NCBI GenBank assembly: GCA_022316685.1
Contig: JAKJHU010000023.1
Span: forward strand, 1,661,192 to 1,725,191
Source of the DNA: Progne subis subis
Taxonomy: Eukaryota; Chordata; Aves; Passeriformes; Hirundinidae
Length of the DNA stretch: 64,000 nucleotides
Direction of reading: 5' to 3'
Positions 12,785 through 24,143 of this stretch are shown in pieces. A program made the translations under genes and the position numbers. How positions within the stretch are numbered: the first letter of the stretch is position 1; each line of letters starts with the position of its first letter. The notes under the pieces were generated by a model, which ran no database searches, was not told the DNA's origin, and saw nothing but the letters and a program-made list of their open reading frames with translations.

Positions 12785-13222
12785 TAAAAGGGAGTGGGTT
12801 AGCTGAGGAGGGGGAACCGTGAAGGAGGAGGAAGGGGAATCCTGAGGGGGTGGGGGAGGGAGGGAGGGAGGGAAATGAGATGATAATAATGATCATGATA
12901 CTCCTGGGAAGAGAGAATCACTGCTGTGACGTCAGTCTGGGTCTGCAGTTAAGTGCTTGTTGTTGGAATCTGCAGGCATAGTCTAGACAGGAGAAAGCCT
13001 GCAGTCAGAGTTACAAACTGATACATGCAGCCATAGTTTAGCAGGGAATAACCAGCAGTCAGAGGATGCAAGGGAAACCTATAGTAGGTGCTTGCTGCAG
13101 CCAGAGTCAGTGAATAGTAGGAGTCAGGAGGGCTGAACCGTAAAGAGGAATAAACCAGGACCATTTTCATGCTGGGATAAATAAGAAATCTGTGTCTCAG
13201 CTCATTTTTACCCTCTAACAAG
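12785..13222 (+). mobile_element. Probable LTR-like element with internal degenerate repeats
   Basis: A compositionally distinct block. It opens with purine-rich sequence containing (GGGA)n at 12852-12871, has a perfect CRE (TGACGTCA, 12927-12934), then a 54-bp-spaced pair of diverged repeats (from 12972 and from 13026, both TGCAGnCATAGT-type followed by AGCAGTCAGAG-like sequence). It ends with GGGATAAATAAGAAATCTG, a polyadenylation-signal-like AATAAA, and TTTTTACCCTCTAACA. This order (enhancer repeats, CRE, AATAAA near the end) is typical of retroviral LTRs, but I do not recognise the family and see no flanking duplication. Its limits are approximate. Confidence 0.45.
12927..12934. promoter_or_regulatory. 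Perfect CRE palindrome TGACGTCA
   Basis: The eight-base CREB/ATF consensus palindrome is present exactly. It lies about 40 bp before the internal repeats of the LTR-like block, so it would be a viral-type enhancer site if that block is an LTR. Such a site keeps an unmethylated-sensitive CpG, which tends to be lost with age. Confidence 0.6.
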
Positions 13223-14407
13223 AGGGCTGCTGCAACAGGTTATGACTTAAGTGAAAGATACAATTGATGAATTAGCCCAGCATGCCCATTGAGAGCTGTC
13301 ATGCTGCCATTTAGAAGAACAAACATAATCCTAGGTACTTGTCAAAGACATATGGCAAAGCTGGTGCTATCGTTTAATGTACTTTCTTTGGCATACTAAA
13401 CTCAAAAAAGGTCTCCTGTGTCAAATCAGATTCAGAGAGAGATCCAAAAAGGAGGTGTTGGCATCATGTCTAGACTGGGCAATCTGACAGCACTTCCTAA
13501 GCGTTTTGCTTGAGGACAGGAGGTCACCTTGCATATCCTTCAAAATGCCTGGAGTCGAGGTTAACTTTTATAGATTGTGAAGTTTGAGAAGCAGAACATC
13601 TTGCTTCAAAGTTGGGGCTGCAAAAAACTTGCTCACCCAGCTTCTGCAGGGCTTGGAACCCAGTCAGAACAGGTTTATGTCTGAGTTGAGCTGAACCTGC
13701 TCAGGTACTGTTAGTTCCCAAACTTACAAGGAGTATACTCACAATAGGAGTGTACAAGCTTTTGGGATAGATTAATGACAAGTGGCAAGTGCTCTTATTA
13801 GCAGATGACTCTTTTGTACATGTAAATATGGATATTCACACTGAGAGCAGCCATAAGTATAATTTATGTCTGTATTTGTATGATGGATCACATTTAATCT
13901 CTGGTGTCTCTTTACATCAGAAGTGAATGTGTTTTCCAAGCTTATACAGACACTCTCATTTTGTGTGCCCCTTTTAAATTCAAACCCTCCCCTACCCCAA
14001 AACTTATCTATCCTTCTTCCTATATTTAAAAGCAAAAGGCTGTACCAATGAAAAATAAAATTTTTAAAACTGGACAGAAGAATCTAAGAATGAAGTCTTT
14101 TCATCAATACTGCTAATTTAAATTACTTTTGTGTACATATGCATCTGTGTACTTCTTTACATGACCTGAACCTCAGTAAGAATAGTTGTATGTATGAGCA
14201 AGTGAACATGTCTTCACAATGCACATTTCAGGTACAAAGAACAGTAAATGATTCTGTTACTCAGCCTCCCCAGTATTTTCCTAACTGTGTTTTTTTCTGT
14301 GTATATTTACTGCTCTCAGCTGTTCTAATTTATTCTGGATGATAATAATAAAGAATTCTGAATTGAAGAGTCTAGAGCAAGAAAAACACATTTTGAATTG
14401 AGCAGAC
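13223..14407. other. Unique sequence, no gene seen
   Basis: No exon or repeat family recognised. Open frames at 13772-14035 (minus) and 14139-14342 (plus) lack support. Confidence 0.5.
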
Positions 14408-14485
14408 AGGTTTTGGGTTGTGTGTTGGGTGGTTTTTTTGTTTTTGTTTTTGTTTTTGTTTTTGTGGTTTTTTTTTTTCTCCTGT
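14408..14485. repeat. G/T low-complexity tract
   Basis: GGTTTTGGGTTG followed by repeated GTTTTT units and T runs. It belongs to the same class as 12363-12457. Confidence 0.9.
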
Positions 14486-14587
14486 CTTACGGTTGCTTAG
14501 ATGCTTAAATCATAAATCTGTCAGTTTTCCTGTTGAAGTCTGATATACAGCCTGAAAATTGCATTAAAGCCTAAATGACTTGTTGAA

Positions 14588-15042
14588 GTGGGTCTGAGGT
14601 AGGAGTACAAAAATGATCAGAGGGCTGGAATACCTCTCCTATGGAGAAAGCCTAGAGAGCTGGGGTTGTTCAGCCTGGAGAAGAGAAGGCTCTAGGGGGA
14701 ATTTAGAGTCCTTCCCACTACCTAAAGAGGGCTACAAGAGGGACAGGGAAATTTTACAAGGGGAGGTGGTGATAGGACAAGGGGAAACAACTTTAAACCA
14801 GAAGAGATTAGTTTAAATTGAATATTAGGAAGAAGTTCTTGACTCTGAGGGTGGTGAAATACTGGAACTGGTTGTCCAAGAAGTGGTGGGTGCCCCATCC
14901 CTGGCGGGATTCAGGACAGCTTGGCTGGGGTTTTGAGCAACCTGATTGAGTGAAGACTGTCCCTGACTGTGGCAGAGGGGTTGGAACTAGAGGGTCTTTC
15001 AAGCTCCTTCCAACCCAAACCATTCTCTGCTTCTGTGGTTCT
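14588..15042 (+). mobile_element. CR1 LINE 3-prime fragment, plus strand
   Basis: Contains the standard CR1 order in sense: ATGATCAGAGGGCTGGAATA, CCTATGGAGAAAGCC, GTTCAGCCTGGAGAAGAGAA, GGTGATAGGACAAGGGGAAA, GGAAGAAGTTCTTGACTCTGAGGG with GTGGTGAAATACTGGAACTG, GCCCCATCCCTGG and CTTCCAACCCAAACCATTCT, ending in a degraded octamer tail. It represents the end of the reverse-transcriptase frame plus 3-prime UTR, 5-prime truncated to about 455 bp. Short open frames here are remnants without coding capacity. It is the clearest CR1 in the window. Confidence 0.95.
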
Positions 15043-16904
15043 ACGCTATTCCACAGATGAATCAGACCTTTTCAAGTACTTCTGTATCTGTAAAGGAATA
15101 AAGAGAAAATATTATCTTTTACTCCAATGATACCATTCCTGGCTCCTTGAGCAAAAGGTGTGTGCTCCCAGTGGACTACCTGAAGCAAAGAAAGCCTCAC
15201 AGAACTTGTGGAGTACTTCCAGAGAGTGCTCCAGCCATGTTTTTGAAACAAGGCCCAATAGATGGAAGCTGAAGTTCCCAGCAGTTGGGACAGGAGTGCA
15301 GCAGGCTGTGCAGCATGCAGGTAAAACCAGTCTATATTTAAAAGTATTTGCTATGACATCTGCTAGTGCCCTTGTCAGCTAAGGAAAATGGTAACAAAGA
15401 AGCCAACCATTTTCAAATGGAATATCCAAAGACATCATTTGTACTCCCTGAAGTATAATTTCAATTTGGGTATTGGTGATAATTTTCCCTTTAGAAAGGG
15501 GAATAAGAAATAAGTGTTTCTTTGGAAAGGTGAGTTCCATTAGGTAGAGTGATGATTTGATAATGCAGAAAAGAAAATAATTAATATATGTTAATAATAT
15601 TATAGTAAATCTCATAGTAAGCTTGTTAGAGTTAAAGATTAAGAACTCACTCTGACTTTTGTGAGCTTAAGCCTCATTTATGACTGGCAGACATTATTAT
15701 TACTGCTTTTCTTGAAAGAGTAATTTCCACTTCAATTTTTTCTTGCTAGATGTGTGGTTGAAGAGAAATTATTATTATTGTTATTTCTTAAAATGGAGAA
15801 AATTCAGACAGTGCAGTTGATCTGCAGAACTTTAATCTAAGTGTTAATTAACTTTTCAATCCTTCTCACCTCCCGACCATATAATGATGTATTTTTTCTC
15901 TCCTAGCAAGAATAAGTACCTAACAAAATCAAATGTGAATTTTATGGAAGATGTATTGCAAAGGAGCAATTTGAAAGAGAAAATGGATGATATCCATTGA
16001 CAAATTAGAAATTTTACAAGAATTTATTAGTGTCCGTCACATTTACAGGCTTATCAAAAAAGTGGGCTCCAAGTCTCTTTTAGAGATTGTTAGAGATATT
16101 ATTACCTCTTAATATCTTTACTAGTTCTGGTGACATCAGACTACCACATTCAGATGACTTATTCCCACAACCTAAAACTAAATCTAGTATTCTTGGTCTT
16201 CCAGCAGAAAATGAAACTTCTTTTACTTCATCTGATGGCGCAGAAGAGTGAGCAGAATTATTTTGTGTTTTTTTCCAAAGTTTATGACCAGCCTGATTTA
16301 GTTTCTATAATACAAAAAAGGAGTGTAACTTTGAACAGAAACTCGAGAAACAGGAAAGTTTGAGAATACTAGAGAAACAATGTTCAGACAAAAGGCTTTT
16401 CAAAATAAACAATAAAGTTGTGATTTTTATCAGCACACGGAAACTGCCCTAAACAATTACATGAGAAAGAAGAAAAAAAGAAAAAGAAACTTCCAAAATC
16501 CTTATTTTGAGACTGAAACCTAAATTGCAGAACAACTGTAAGAGAAGTGTTTCCCAAATAAATGGCAGTGTACAAAGTTAATATGCTCTGTGGCCCAAAA
16601 AATTATTCACAAGAAACTAAAGCTGTCCCTTTTCAATCATCAAAGAACATCTACAAAACATAAAGAACACTGGGATTTTTCAAAGAAGTAAATGTAAAAC
16701 AGTCTTTAGAGGGACGTGAGTTCCGAGGAAAAGCAACCCCACATTGTGTAGAAGTCAAAGTATTTATTAAAGTTTGCTAGAAAAAAATGGTTTCATTGTC
16801 ACCAAAGAAACAGATTTAGGGGTAAACAAAATTTTATCAGCCCCCAAGAGTTTACATAACTCTACATTAATGTACATACCTCCTCATGGAATTTAGTGCA
16901 AATT
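15043..16904. other. Unique sequence, no gene seen
   Basis: AT-rich with (ATT)n-like patches near 15693 and 15760-15780. No exon or RNA gene could be supported. Confidence 0.5.
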
Positions 16905-16909
16905 ACCTG

Positions 16910-16931
16910 GTTTTTTGGGGGTTTTTTTGTT

Positions 16932-16961
<30 letters not shown>
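16910..16961. repeat. G/T tract ending in long poly(T)
   Basis: GGTTTTTTGGGGGTTTTTTTGTTG leads into about 31 uninterrupted T. It could be the poly(A) tail of a minus-strand retroposed sequence, but nothing recognisable adjoins it. Confidence 0.85.
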
Positions 16962-16963
<2 letters not shown>

Positions 16964-17131
16964 GTTTTGAGGTTGTGGGTAATCCTTTTAAAAGAAACTC
17001 CTAGTGACAGACTGTAAAAGAGACAATTGTACTATTTACTTATATAAGCAGAATGCTGTAAAATGTTGCATTTTTGGTTTTTTTGTGGGGTGGAGGACGA
17101 ATGAAGAAGAGATGTGCATAAGCAGTCTGCT

Positions 17132-17203
17132 TTTTTTGTTTGTTTGTTTGTTTTTGTTTGTTTGTTTTTTGTTTTTTGTTTTTTGTTTTTTTTGTTTTTT
17201 GTT
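17132..17203. repeat. (GTTT)n/(GTTTTT)n low-complexity tract
   Basis: TTTGTTTG units change to TTTTTTG units. Overlapping open frames on both strands (Phe/Cys/Leu-rich on plus, Lys/Asn/Gln/Thr-rich on minus, the latter part of a 160-codon frame at 17032-17514) are composition-driven and should not be read as genes. Confidence 0.9.
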
Positions 17204-17897
17204 GCGTTTAAAGGAGGTGAACTGGAAGGGCCCAGAAATATCCAGAACAAAAAGAGGTTGTCATTGGGAAAATTCCAGAAGCTATCTGAGAGAGAATTCC
17301 CTTTGTGAGTAAGCCATCTGGCAGGTCGTGCTGAGTTATGCCAAAAAGCTGAAGCAATCAGAGCACAGCAGGGGGAAACCTTATAAGCATGGGAGTGAAA
17401 TCCAGCTTTGTGCTCATGGCAGTTGATGAATACAATGTACCAAGGGAGCTGGACTCCTACACCGCTGCTCTGGAGGTGGACTAGGCAGGCCACTGTCAGG
17501 GAATGGAAATGCATCTCTGGTCTCTGTTTCTTTTAGGAAACTACTCTAAGAATAACATAATGGCTCAAATCTAGCACTACCCACTGTCTTTTCAAAGAAT
17601 AATCAGTTTCTCAGCAACCAGGCTGTCTAGATGGCTGTTGCCATGAGGTGGGCACAGTATCTGAGCTGTGAACTCCCGCTGCTTCCTCATGGAGGTCCTT
17701 TGACTGGTGGTAAGATCTGGAGGATCCTTGTGATGGGGTAAAAAATGAATTTTACCCCACACTTGGACTACACAAGTAAGGCAAGGCAGTGTACGTGTAC
17801 TTTCTGGCTATTTTTACCTTTGGTACATGAAAAATGAGAGCAATCTTGACTTGAGGACAACATACATTTGTATTTTCTAATACATCTTGGGAATGCA
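17204..17897. other. Unique sequence of higher GC, no gene identified
   Basis: From 17210 to 17740 the GC content rises and the minus strand stays open from 17514 to 17032. I see no domain, no good splice sites bounding the frame and no known repeat, so this is left unassigned; an old diverged repeat is possible. Confidence 0.4.
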
Positions 17898-17946
17898 TTC
17901 CTTGGGAAATACAAGATGTAGAAAATATCTTGTATTTCCCAAGGAA
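17898..17946. repeat. Perfect 20-bp hairpin (inverted repeat, 9-nt loop)
   Basis: Left arm 17898-17917 (TTCCTTGGGAAATACAAGAT) and right arm 17927-17946 are exact reverse complements around GTAGAAAAT. The upstream bases 17880-17896 carry a weaker related TACATCTTGGGAATG sequence. The stem is mixed sequence, not simple AT repeat, so it will not arise trivially. It is shorter than a normal pre-microRNA stem (about 30 bp) and has no flanking transposon features. Confidence 0.9.
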
Positions 17947-20900
17947 AGACATTTATACCATCTCTCTGTTAGCTTTGTAGCTGGATACATCAGCCAGTTC
18001 CTACCAGATCTGAGTCTCTGCTATATTAAGATTTAGAAGCTTTGTGGGAATATGTGCCCAGGTAGAGGAGAGAGCCATGTATTAGTGTCGATAGTGACAA
18101 ATGAAAAACCAGCAGTATGGGCTGCTAAGCAGGTTTTAAACACAGAATGCCTTGGGAGACGTGGCACACAGAAATAAGATGCTCATGGAAATGCTTTTTT
18201 CACTGAAGGAACTGCTCAAAAGAAAGACTCAAAAACGGGTTGCAAGTAGGAGAAATTAGAAGAAATTCTGAATCTTCTGTATTCAAAAATAAGAGGAGAG
18301 TAGAAATAGTTAATATTTTGATAGTCTGCCCCTGCTCACACCTTCATTATTACAACAAATACTGGGAATAAGTGAAATGCGTAGCTCATGGCTCAGTCTA
18401 ATACAGAGTTATGATAGATCACAGCATGAAGGAAAAGTATTCATGCCCTAATGATAATGTTGGAAGATGCCAGGAATATCTGCAGTAATTAAAACCCTGA
18501 AATTTATTTGAAAATCAAACATGAGTCTTCTGAAATTACATGATTGGGAAGGGCAGTTCCACTACAGTGACCATATCAGCAGAGATGCTGGAACTTACTG
18601 CCTTCTGCACTGCTTGGAACTATATTTAGCCTTGAGTGTGCTAGCCTTTGATATGGAATTTCTTATTTCCCTGCCAATTTTCAAACCATGTTTTGAAATC
18701 TGACTGGTTTTCTGGCCCTCAGAAGAAAGTACAGACAACAACCTCAGCAAGAAAAAATAAAAAAGTGAAACTGCATGATCGGTTTTCAAACTTAAGAGCA
18801 AGTAGGATATTCATGCATCATGGTGAATAAAATGAAAGTTCCAGTAACAAAAATTAGTTAAAAAGCAAGAAAAGTGAGTCTTTATGAGAGGATTTCTCTG
18901 GATCATTTGCATACCGTAAATACACAGTGCATGTGAATCTGGTGAGACAGTTTAACAAATTTAAAAATGGTCTGGAAATTCAGTAAATTAAATAGAATTT
19001 TAAAATCAATTTTAACTGATTTTAGACATATAAGTAAGCTTTAATTAAAGTTAAGATACTGTCATTCATATAATTTTTGAGTTATGATTTTATTTGGTCT
19101 AGAGATAGAAACTTTAAAAGAGAGATCACAGGTCAAGTAGAAATATGAAATAGGAGCTATAAAGCATTAGTCATAAGAAGGATCAGCCATCTCTCTTTCT
19201 TTAATTTTTTTGTCTGTCTTTATATACTTTATATATAGTGTATTTATATATACCATATATATCTCAGTCTTCCCTGCTGGCCATATTGAAGGGCTGGAAG
19301 GCCCTATTTACTGTTAATGTGTTTCTGTGATGCACAGGCCAGTGTTACTGACCACAGGATTTATCTACTAACAGAAATCAGAAGCCTGAAAATAAACAAT
19401 AGCTTTTACTTGAAAAATTGATTTTGCCTTAGTCCCTGAAACAACCTAGGGCTGATTCTGTCTGTACTTACTCTATAAAGATCTGGAGACCCTATTCTTC
19501 AGATAGTGTCACCTGATTATAGCTTCATTGTCTCTCAGTAGATAGCATTTTAACAGTCTCAGATATTGGATTTCACAGGGCTTTTTACTTCTAAAATTAC
19601 CTGTTCTTCAGTTACTGGATTGTAATCTTTCTACACAGTTTACAAGTGAGGTCTTTGGCATCACATTGCACTGTTTAAATCAGTTTAGCTGTTCCAGGTT
19701 TTGCTAATTAAGGGACCCCCGTCCACAGGTTCACCTGTTTCTATTTAGTAAAGCACCCTCAGGACATTTTGAAAGCCAGTCACAAAGCTGATTGCATAAA
19801 ATGGTAGAGACATGGCTGTAGAAATAATTTGTATATGTTTACAGGTACCATGTTTATGTGATGGATGTTTCAACAGTGTTGTTAATGTCTGTTTTGTTTT
19901 GGTGGGGTTTTTTTCACTTGGAAGTTTCTAGGATGACAAATCGGGAGCGTTATTCATATAATATAGTCTAACCTGATCTTTACTGTTCTTTAGTGGTGAT
20001 GCTCTTCTGGAAAATCAGGTCTAAAAGAAAAGAGTCTGCTGTACTTTTAAATGCAACCAGGTTATTTCACTAAGTGTTCTAATGTTTAAGCTTATTATTA
20101 TTAATTATGATCACCAATAATTTTCATTATATTTTGCACTATCTTTTAGGAGTCCCCACTCAGAATCTCTCCAGTTTGTAAGCCCTGTAAAAACACAGAA
20201 CATGTCCCAGAGAGTTTACAGCTAGGGGCAGAAATGAGGTAAACCAGGAGGATGTAAAAGCAGGTTCTATTTGAGTGATTTCATGTAATGGTAGCTTTAA
20301 TATGACTAATTCAAGACTGCAAGAAAATACATGTGCTTTCTTTCCCTCTCTCCTGTTATTGGCTTGGTTTTTGCTGGCAGTCTATTTTTTTTTTTTTTTC
20401 CCCCCTAGTTTTTAGTCCATTGTCCTGTGCTACATACCCTCAGCAGTTTTCATTTTAGAAAAAATTCCAAGGTGCAGAATATTTCTGAGTAAATCTTTCA
20501 GGTCTTCTGCACAATCAAGACAGAGCTTACCTAAGTCCTATGTACAGAAAAGCGCACATATTCAGTGAGTTTTGTGATCAAGTTTCTCCAGTTTTAATTG
20601 TAGTCCACTTAGTATGAGCACAAGAAAACCTGTGACATCTAAAACAGCTTCTCTTTCCTAGTGTAACTTATTAAAAAAACCCCAATCAATATGGGACTGA
20701 CATGTGAACAGCACTCTAAGTGAAAACCTTTAATCCCAATTCTTTATTATTTGATTTAGATGCCTGCTGATTTCTGTGGAGTTAATGGGAAAGGAATATG
20801 GCTTATTCACATTAGGTAAAGTAATAATGTCTTGGTAATTGCAATTTAACTCAGTATTAAAAAAAACCCAACTCATCAATTTTATTGGTAATTTTGATAC

Positions 20901-21106
20901 TCACCCATGCCCAGTAGATAATGAATTTACCAACCAATAAAACTCTCTTTGTAAACACCCTTTCAGCCTGTCTCCTTTCCTAGCTTTCTTGTATTTGCTC
21001 ATTTTCCTTGCTAGCATTTCTGCTCTTATTTTCATTGCCATTGACAGCATTGAAAATGTGCTACTTGAGGATTCTACTACTCAGGTTCATTTCCACAATC
21101 AAATTT
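17947..21106. other. Unique sequence, no gene seen
   Basis: Mostly AT-rich. TA-rich patch at 19220-19262 (TATATACTTTATATATAG), T tract at 20388-20399. No exon, RNA gene or transposon recognised over about 3.1 kb. Confidence 0.45.
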
Positions 21107-21116
21107 CTCTCTCTCT

Positions 21117-21163
<47 letters not shown>
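21107..21163. repeat. (CT)n followed by 43-44 nt poly(T)
   Basis: Seven CT units run into T from 21120 to 21163. The run is uninterrupted. Two other homopolymers in the window have the same length. Confidence 0.95.
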
Positions 21164-21168
<5 letters not shown>

Positions 21169-22037
21169 CCTCCATCTTTAAGTTCTCCTTCTATTTGGTC
21201 CTGGTCTCTATTCAGTAGTCTGGGTTTAAAAATGGAAAAATAGTCCAGCTAATGTTAAATAGTAAATTGGAACTTACCCTACTGAAGTGTGCACATAGTA
21301 CCACTGCGTCTATAATACTGTCCCTGTGATTACTCAAGGGAGCTCTGTGTCCCCTCACTATGGTTCAGACCCAAGCAGACACATCACTGTGCTGAAAGCC
21401 AGCAAAAGCCTCTCAGAAAACACAGACTGCATTAGGATAATGTTGTCTTTGATACTTACCTGCCAGATCAGACAAACGTAATCTCAAGTCTCACAGCTGC
21501 TCATCAGGATGCGTGCACAGCTCCAGGGATTCCCTTCCCTCAGCCCACATCTTCCTGCATCTCTGCCTTGTGTCAGCCGTGCCTGGCATGAACAGATTAT
21601 GGGTAACCAATTTCACCCAGCACAGAGCTGGGATTTCAGTACCTCCCTGCTCTACAGTAGCCAGTTGTGCCATTGGATCCCATCTGGCCTCAGCTTTCCA
21701 GTATAAAGAATTTCTGGAAACAGCATAATGTTAGATGAGTGGGAAATTTACCGCTTTTGATACTTGCTGGGTTACTGTAGGTGATTTAGAGGACTCTGTG
21801 TGTGTTATTAGGAAGCAGCCCTGCAGCTGGTCTCCACACCAAGAAAAAGCAAAAGCATATTCTATCTCTTCCACACATTCACCTTCAATTCACAGAAGAG
21901 AAAATAGAAGGGACTAATCAGCAATGAAGAGTTTGCTAAGAGAAGCAGTTACCCAGAAAAAGATGTCTATATATGCACTATCTTCTATGCAATAAACCAG
22001 GAATTATATTAAAAAAAAAAAGGCAAAATAGTATTCT
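21164..22037. other. Unique sequence, no gene seen
   Basis: Moderate GC between 21480 and 21720 with open frames on both strands, none bounded by convincing splice sites. No repeat family recognised. Confidence 0.45.
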
Positions 22038-22162
22038 TTTTTTTTTTTTTTTAATCATTCTTCTATTCTATTTCTTCTTTACAATTTTTACAGAGGGGAA
22101 GGGAAAGGAAGGGAAGGAAGAAAGGAGGAAGGAAGGGAAGAAAGAAAGAAAAAAGAGAGAAA
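22038..22162. repeat. Poly(T) and purine-rich GGAAG/AAGAAA tract
   Basis: T run at about 22038-22052, then from 22093 an almost pure purine strand of GGGAAG, GGAAGG and AAAG units to 22162. Polypurine-polypyrimidine mirror sequence of this kind can form triplex DNA; no coding content. Confidence 0.85.
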
Positions 22163-23442
22163 ACAGATGACATATTAAAAGAATCAATATTGCAAAACAT
22201 TTGGTCAGGCTGCCAACCAACCAATGTCACATCTTTTGGCAGATAACAAAAGTTTCTTTTTTCCACAGTATTAAGAGAGAAATTTAAGCCATTACCAAAG
22301 CCTCCAGCCATCTGGAGCACACAAGCAATTTTACCTGTAGTCACTGTTGTCATAATTTCTTTCAGTTCATTGGTGTAAACATGAATAAGAACCGTAGCAT
22401 CCATAAAAGTTACTATGAAAATTATTTGGGATGAATGTGCTTAAGTGAAATAACATGTATGTTAGGCATCATACTGTTAGGAAACATGGGGTATAATCCA
22501 GTCCTTCTAAACGCCATAAGCAGAGCCAAACAAATTCTCTGAGTAGCTCAAAGAGCTTCAGTACACTTAAGTTAGAAGTTCTTTTCTTGCCCCTGGACTG
22601 GGTTGAACTTGTTTTGGATCTTTTTTCACCCTTTTCTATTCAATAATTTGCCTCCTTCATCTTTCCACAATATTACCTCAGTCCTGTGAAAAAGTGTACA
22701 AAGGCACCTTCAAAATTTTGCAGGAGCCAAAGTTGAAAGTCATTTGCAGATTTTGCTCTGGGCTTCAGGGACAGAGCTGGTGATTGCCAAAGGCTCTCAT
22801 AATATCCAAAAGCTACTTGGAGAGCATGGCAGTGGTTCTGCCATGCCAAAAGACAGGACATAAGTAATTGCATGGTCCAGCTGTTTTGTCCTTTTATCTT
22901 TCCTGTGGGGAGGGAGAGAAAAAGTGAGAATGAATAAATAAAAAAACCCACAGCACAGAGGAACCAGCTTCCTATTCTGTTGTTTTTATTCCCCTCCAAA
23001 GATGTTATTTTACCATACCCCCTCTGAAAAGGAGATGTGTGGAAAGACTACTCCAAACTACTCTGTCCTTTTCTATCCCTGTCCCCATTCCTCTAGCAGT
23101 CTTCCTCCCCCAACTCCAGCCTTGTACATGCTGTATTTGGCATCAGAAGCAGAGTAAGTTCAGCTCCCTGGAACAGAGGAAAAGGTCAGTAGTACATGCT
23201 AACCTCGCCAGTCTGAGTGCTAACACTAGGAGACACAAGCCCACTTATCTCTCTTCCAAGGAAAAGCAACCAAAGGATATGGGGCAGTCCTTTTTGAGGG
23301 TTTGTAAGAGCAGTTCCCTACTCTAGAAGTGTCTTCTGCCCTACACTGCACTTGATCTATAGACACCCATATGAATTGTCTGAAGTTCACTGAAGGAAAA
23401 GACAAGAGGAGACATTTCATGGTACTATTCATGCTGTGTCTT
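22163..23442. other. Unique sequence, no gene identified
   Basis: Open frames at 22063-22404 (minus), 22673-22999 (minus) and 23039-23326 (plus) show no known domain and no matching splice sites. Nothing else recognised. Confidence 0.45.
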
Positions 23443-23877
23443 TGAGGTGGTTTTGATAGTGAGAGAGTTAATTTTCTTCACAGTAGCTTTTATGGGGTTG
23501 TTTTGAATTGTGCTGGAAACAGTGTTGATATCACAGGGACATTTTAGTTACTATTGAACAGTAACTCAGAGTCCAGGCCTTTACTGAGCTGGGGGAAGAA
23601 GGAGGAAGGGGGGAGCATTTGGAGTGTCAGAGTTTGACATCCCAAATCAATACCACACCTAACAGAGCCAGGCTGTCCAGAGCATGGCTGAGCCCTGCCT
23701 ACCCATGGCAAGTGGGAATGAATTTCCTACTTTTCTTTGCTTGCATGTGTGGCTTCTGCCTGCAAGTCTCCTACGAGTCTCCTTACTTTTACACTTCTTA
23801 TTCTCTCCCCCTTCCAGCCAGGGGAGAGTGAGCAAGAGGCTGTGTGGGGCTTAGTTATGAGCTGGTTTAGACCTTTC
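23443..23877 (+). mobile_element. ERV LTR, plus strand, followed by primer binding site
   Basis: Same family as 8341-8959: GTTAATTTTCTTCACAGTAG, TATGGGGTTG, a purine stretch (GGGGGAAGAAGGAGGAAGGG, 23591-23610), GCCTACCCATGGCAAG, TTTGCTTGCATGTGTGGCTT and a TCTCCCCC..GGGGAGAGTGAGC segment near the end. The 3-prime end GCTGGTTTAGACC is a decayed form of the GGTTAAACC terminus. It carries a deletion in the first third relative to the 8.3 kb copy. Unlike that copy it is followed by an intact PBS, so the LTR is the 5-prime LTR of a partly preserved element. Confidence 0.8.
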
Positions 23878-23895
23878 TGGTGCCCAACATGGGGC
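23878..23895 (+). promoter_or_regulatory. Retroviral primer binding site, tRNA-Lys type
   Basis: TGGTGCCCAACATGGGGC directly follows the LTR. From general knowledge, the tRNA-Lys(1,2) primer site of betaretrovirus-like elements is TGGCGCCCAACGTGGGGC. The two differences are a C-to-T and a G-to-A at the two CpGs of that site, exactly what methylated CpG decay would give. This marks where reverse transcription started and sets LTR orientation as plus. Confidence 0.85.
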
Positions 23896-24143
23896 CTGAG
23901 GGGTTTGAGATAACAGCAGATTTGATTTGAATGCATTATATCAAATTTATAACTGTTCTTGCTGTTTAGCGATTAATTGTGATGGTCTGATCCAAAGCTG
24001 CCAGAGGTGAAGGAAATGGAAATACCTTTAAATTGCTGTATGTAAATTTGAGCTGAATGTTTCAGGAAGTACTACAGCAGAAAACCCTTACTGCTAGCCA
24101 TGCTCCCAGCAAGAGAAGTTTGTGGTGATGTTAAACCATGACA
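23896..24143 (+). mobile_element. Remnant of ERV leader / internal region
   Basis: About 250 bp downstream of the PBS, ending GATGTTAAACCATGACA (24127-24143). That ending resembles the family LTR terminus GGTTAAACCACGACA with one CpG decay, so the element may close with an LTR 3-prime end after a large internal deletion. No gag, pol or env open frame survives. Confidence 0.5.

Noticed and set aside
17032..17514. 160-codon minus-strand frame
   Set aside because: A third of it is the (GTTT)n tract read as Lys/Thr/Asn/Gln; no domain and no splice structure.
17898..17946. MicroRNA precursor
   Set aside because: A stem of 20 bp is too short for a usual pre-miRNA, and flanking bases do not extend pairing.
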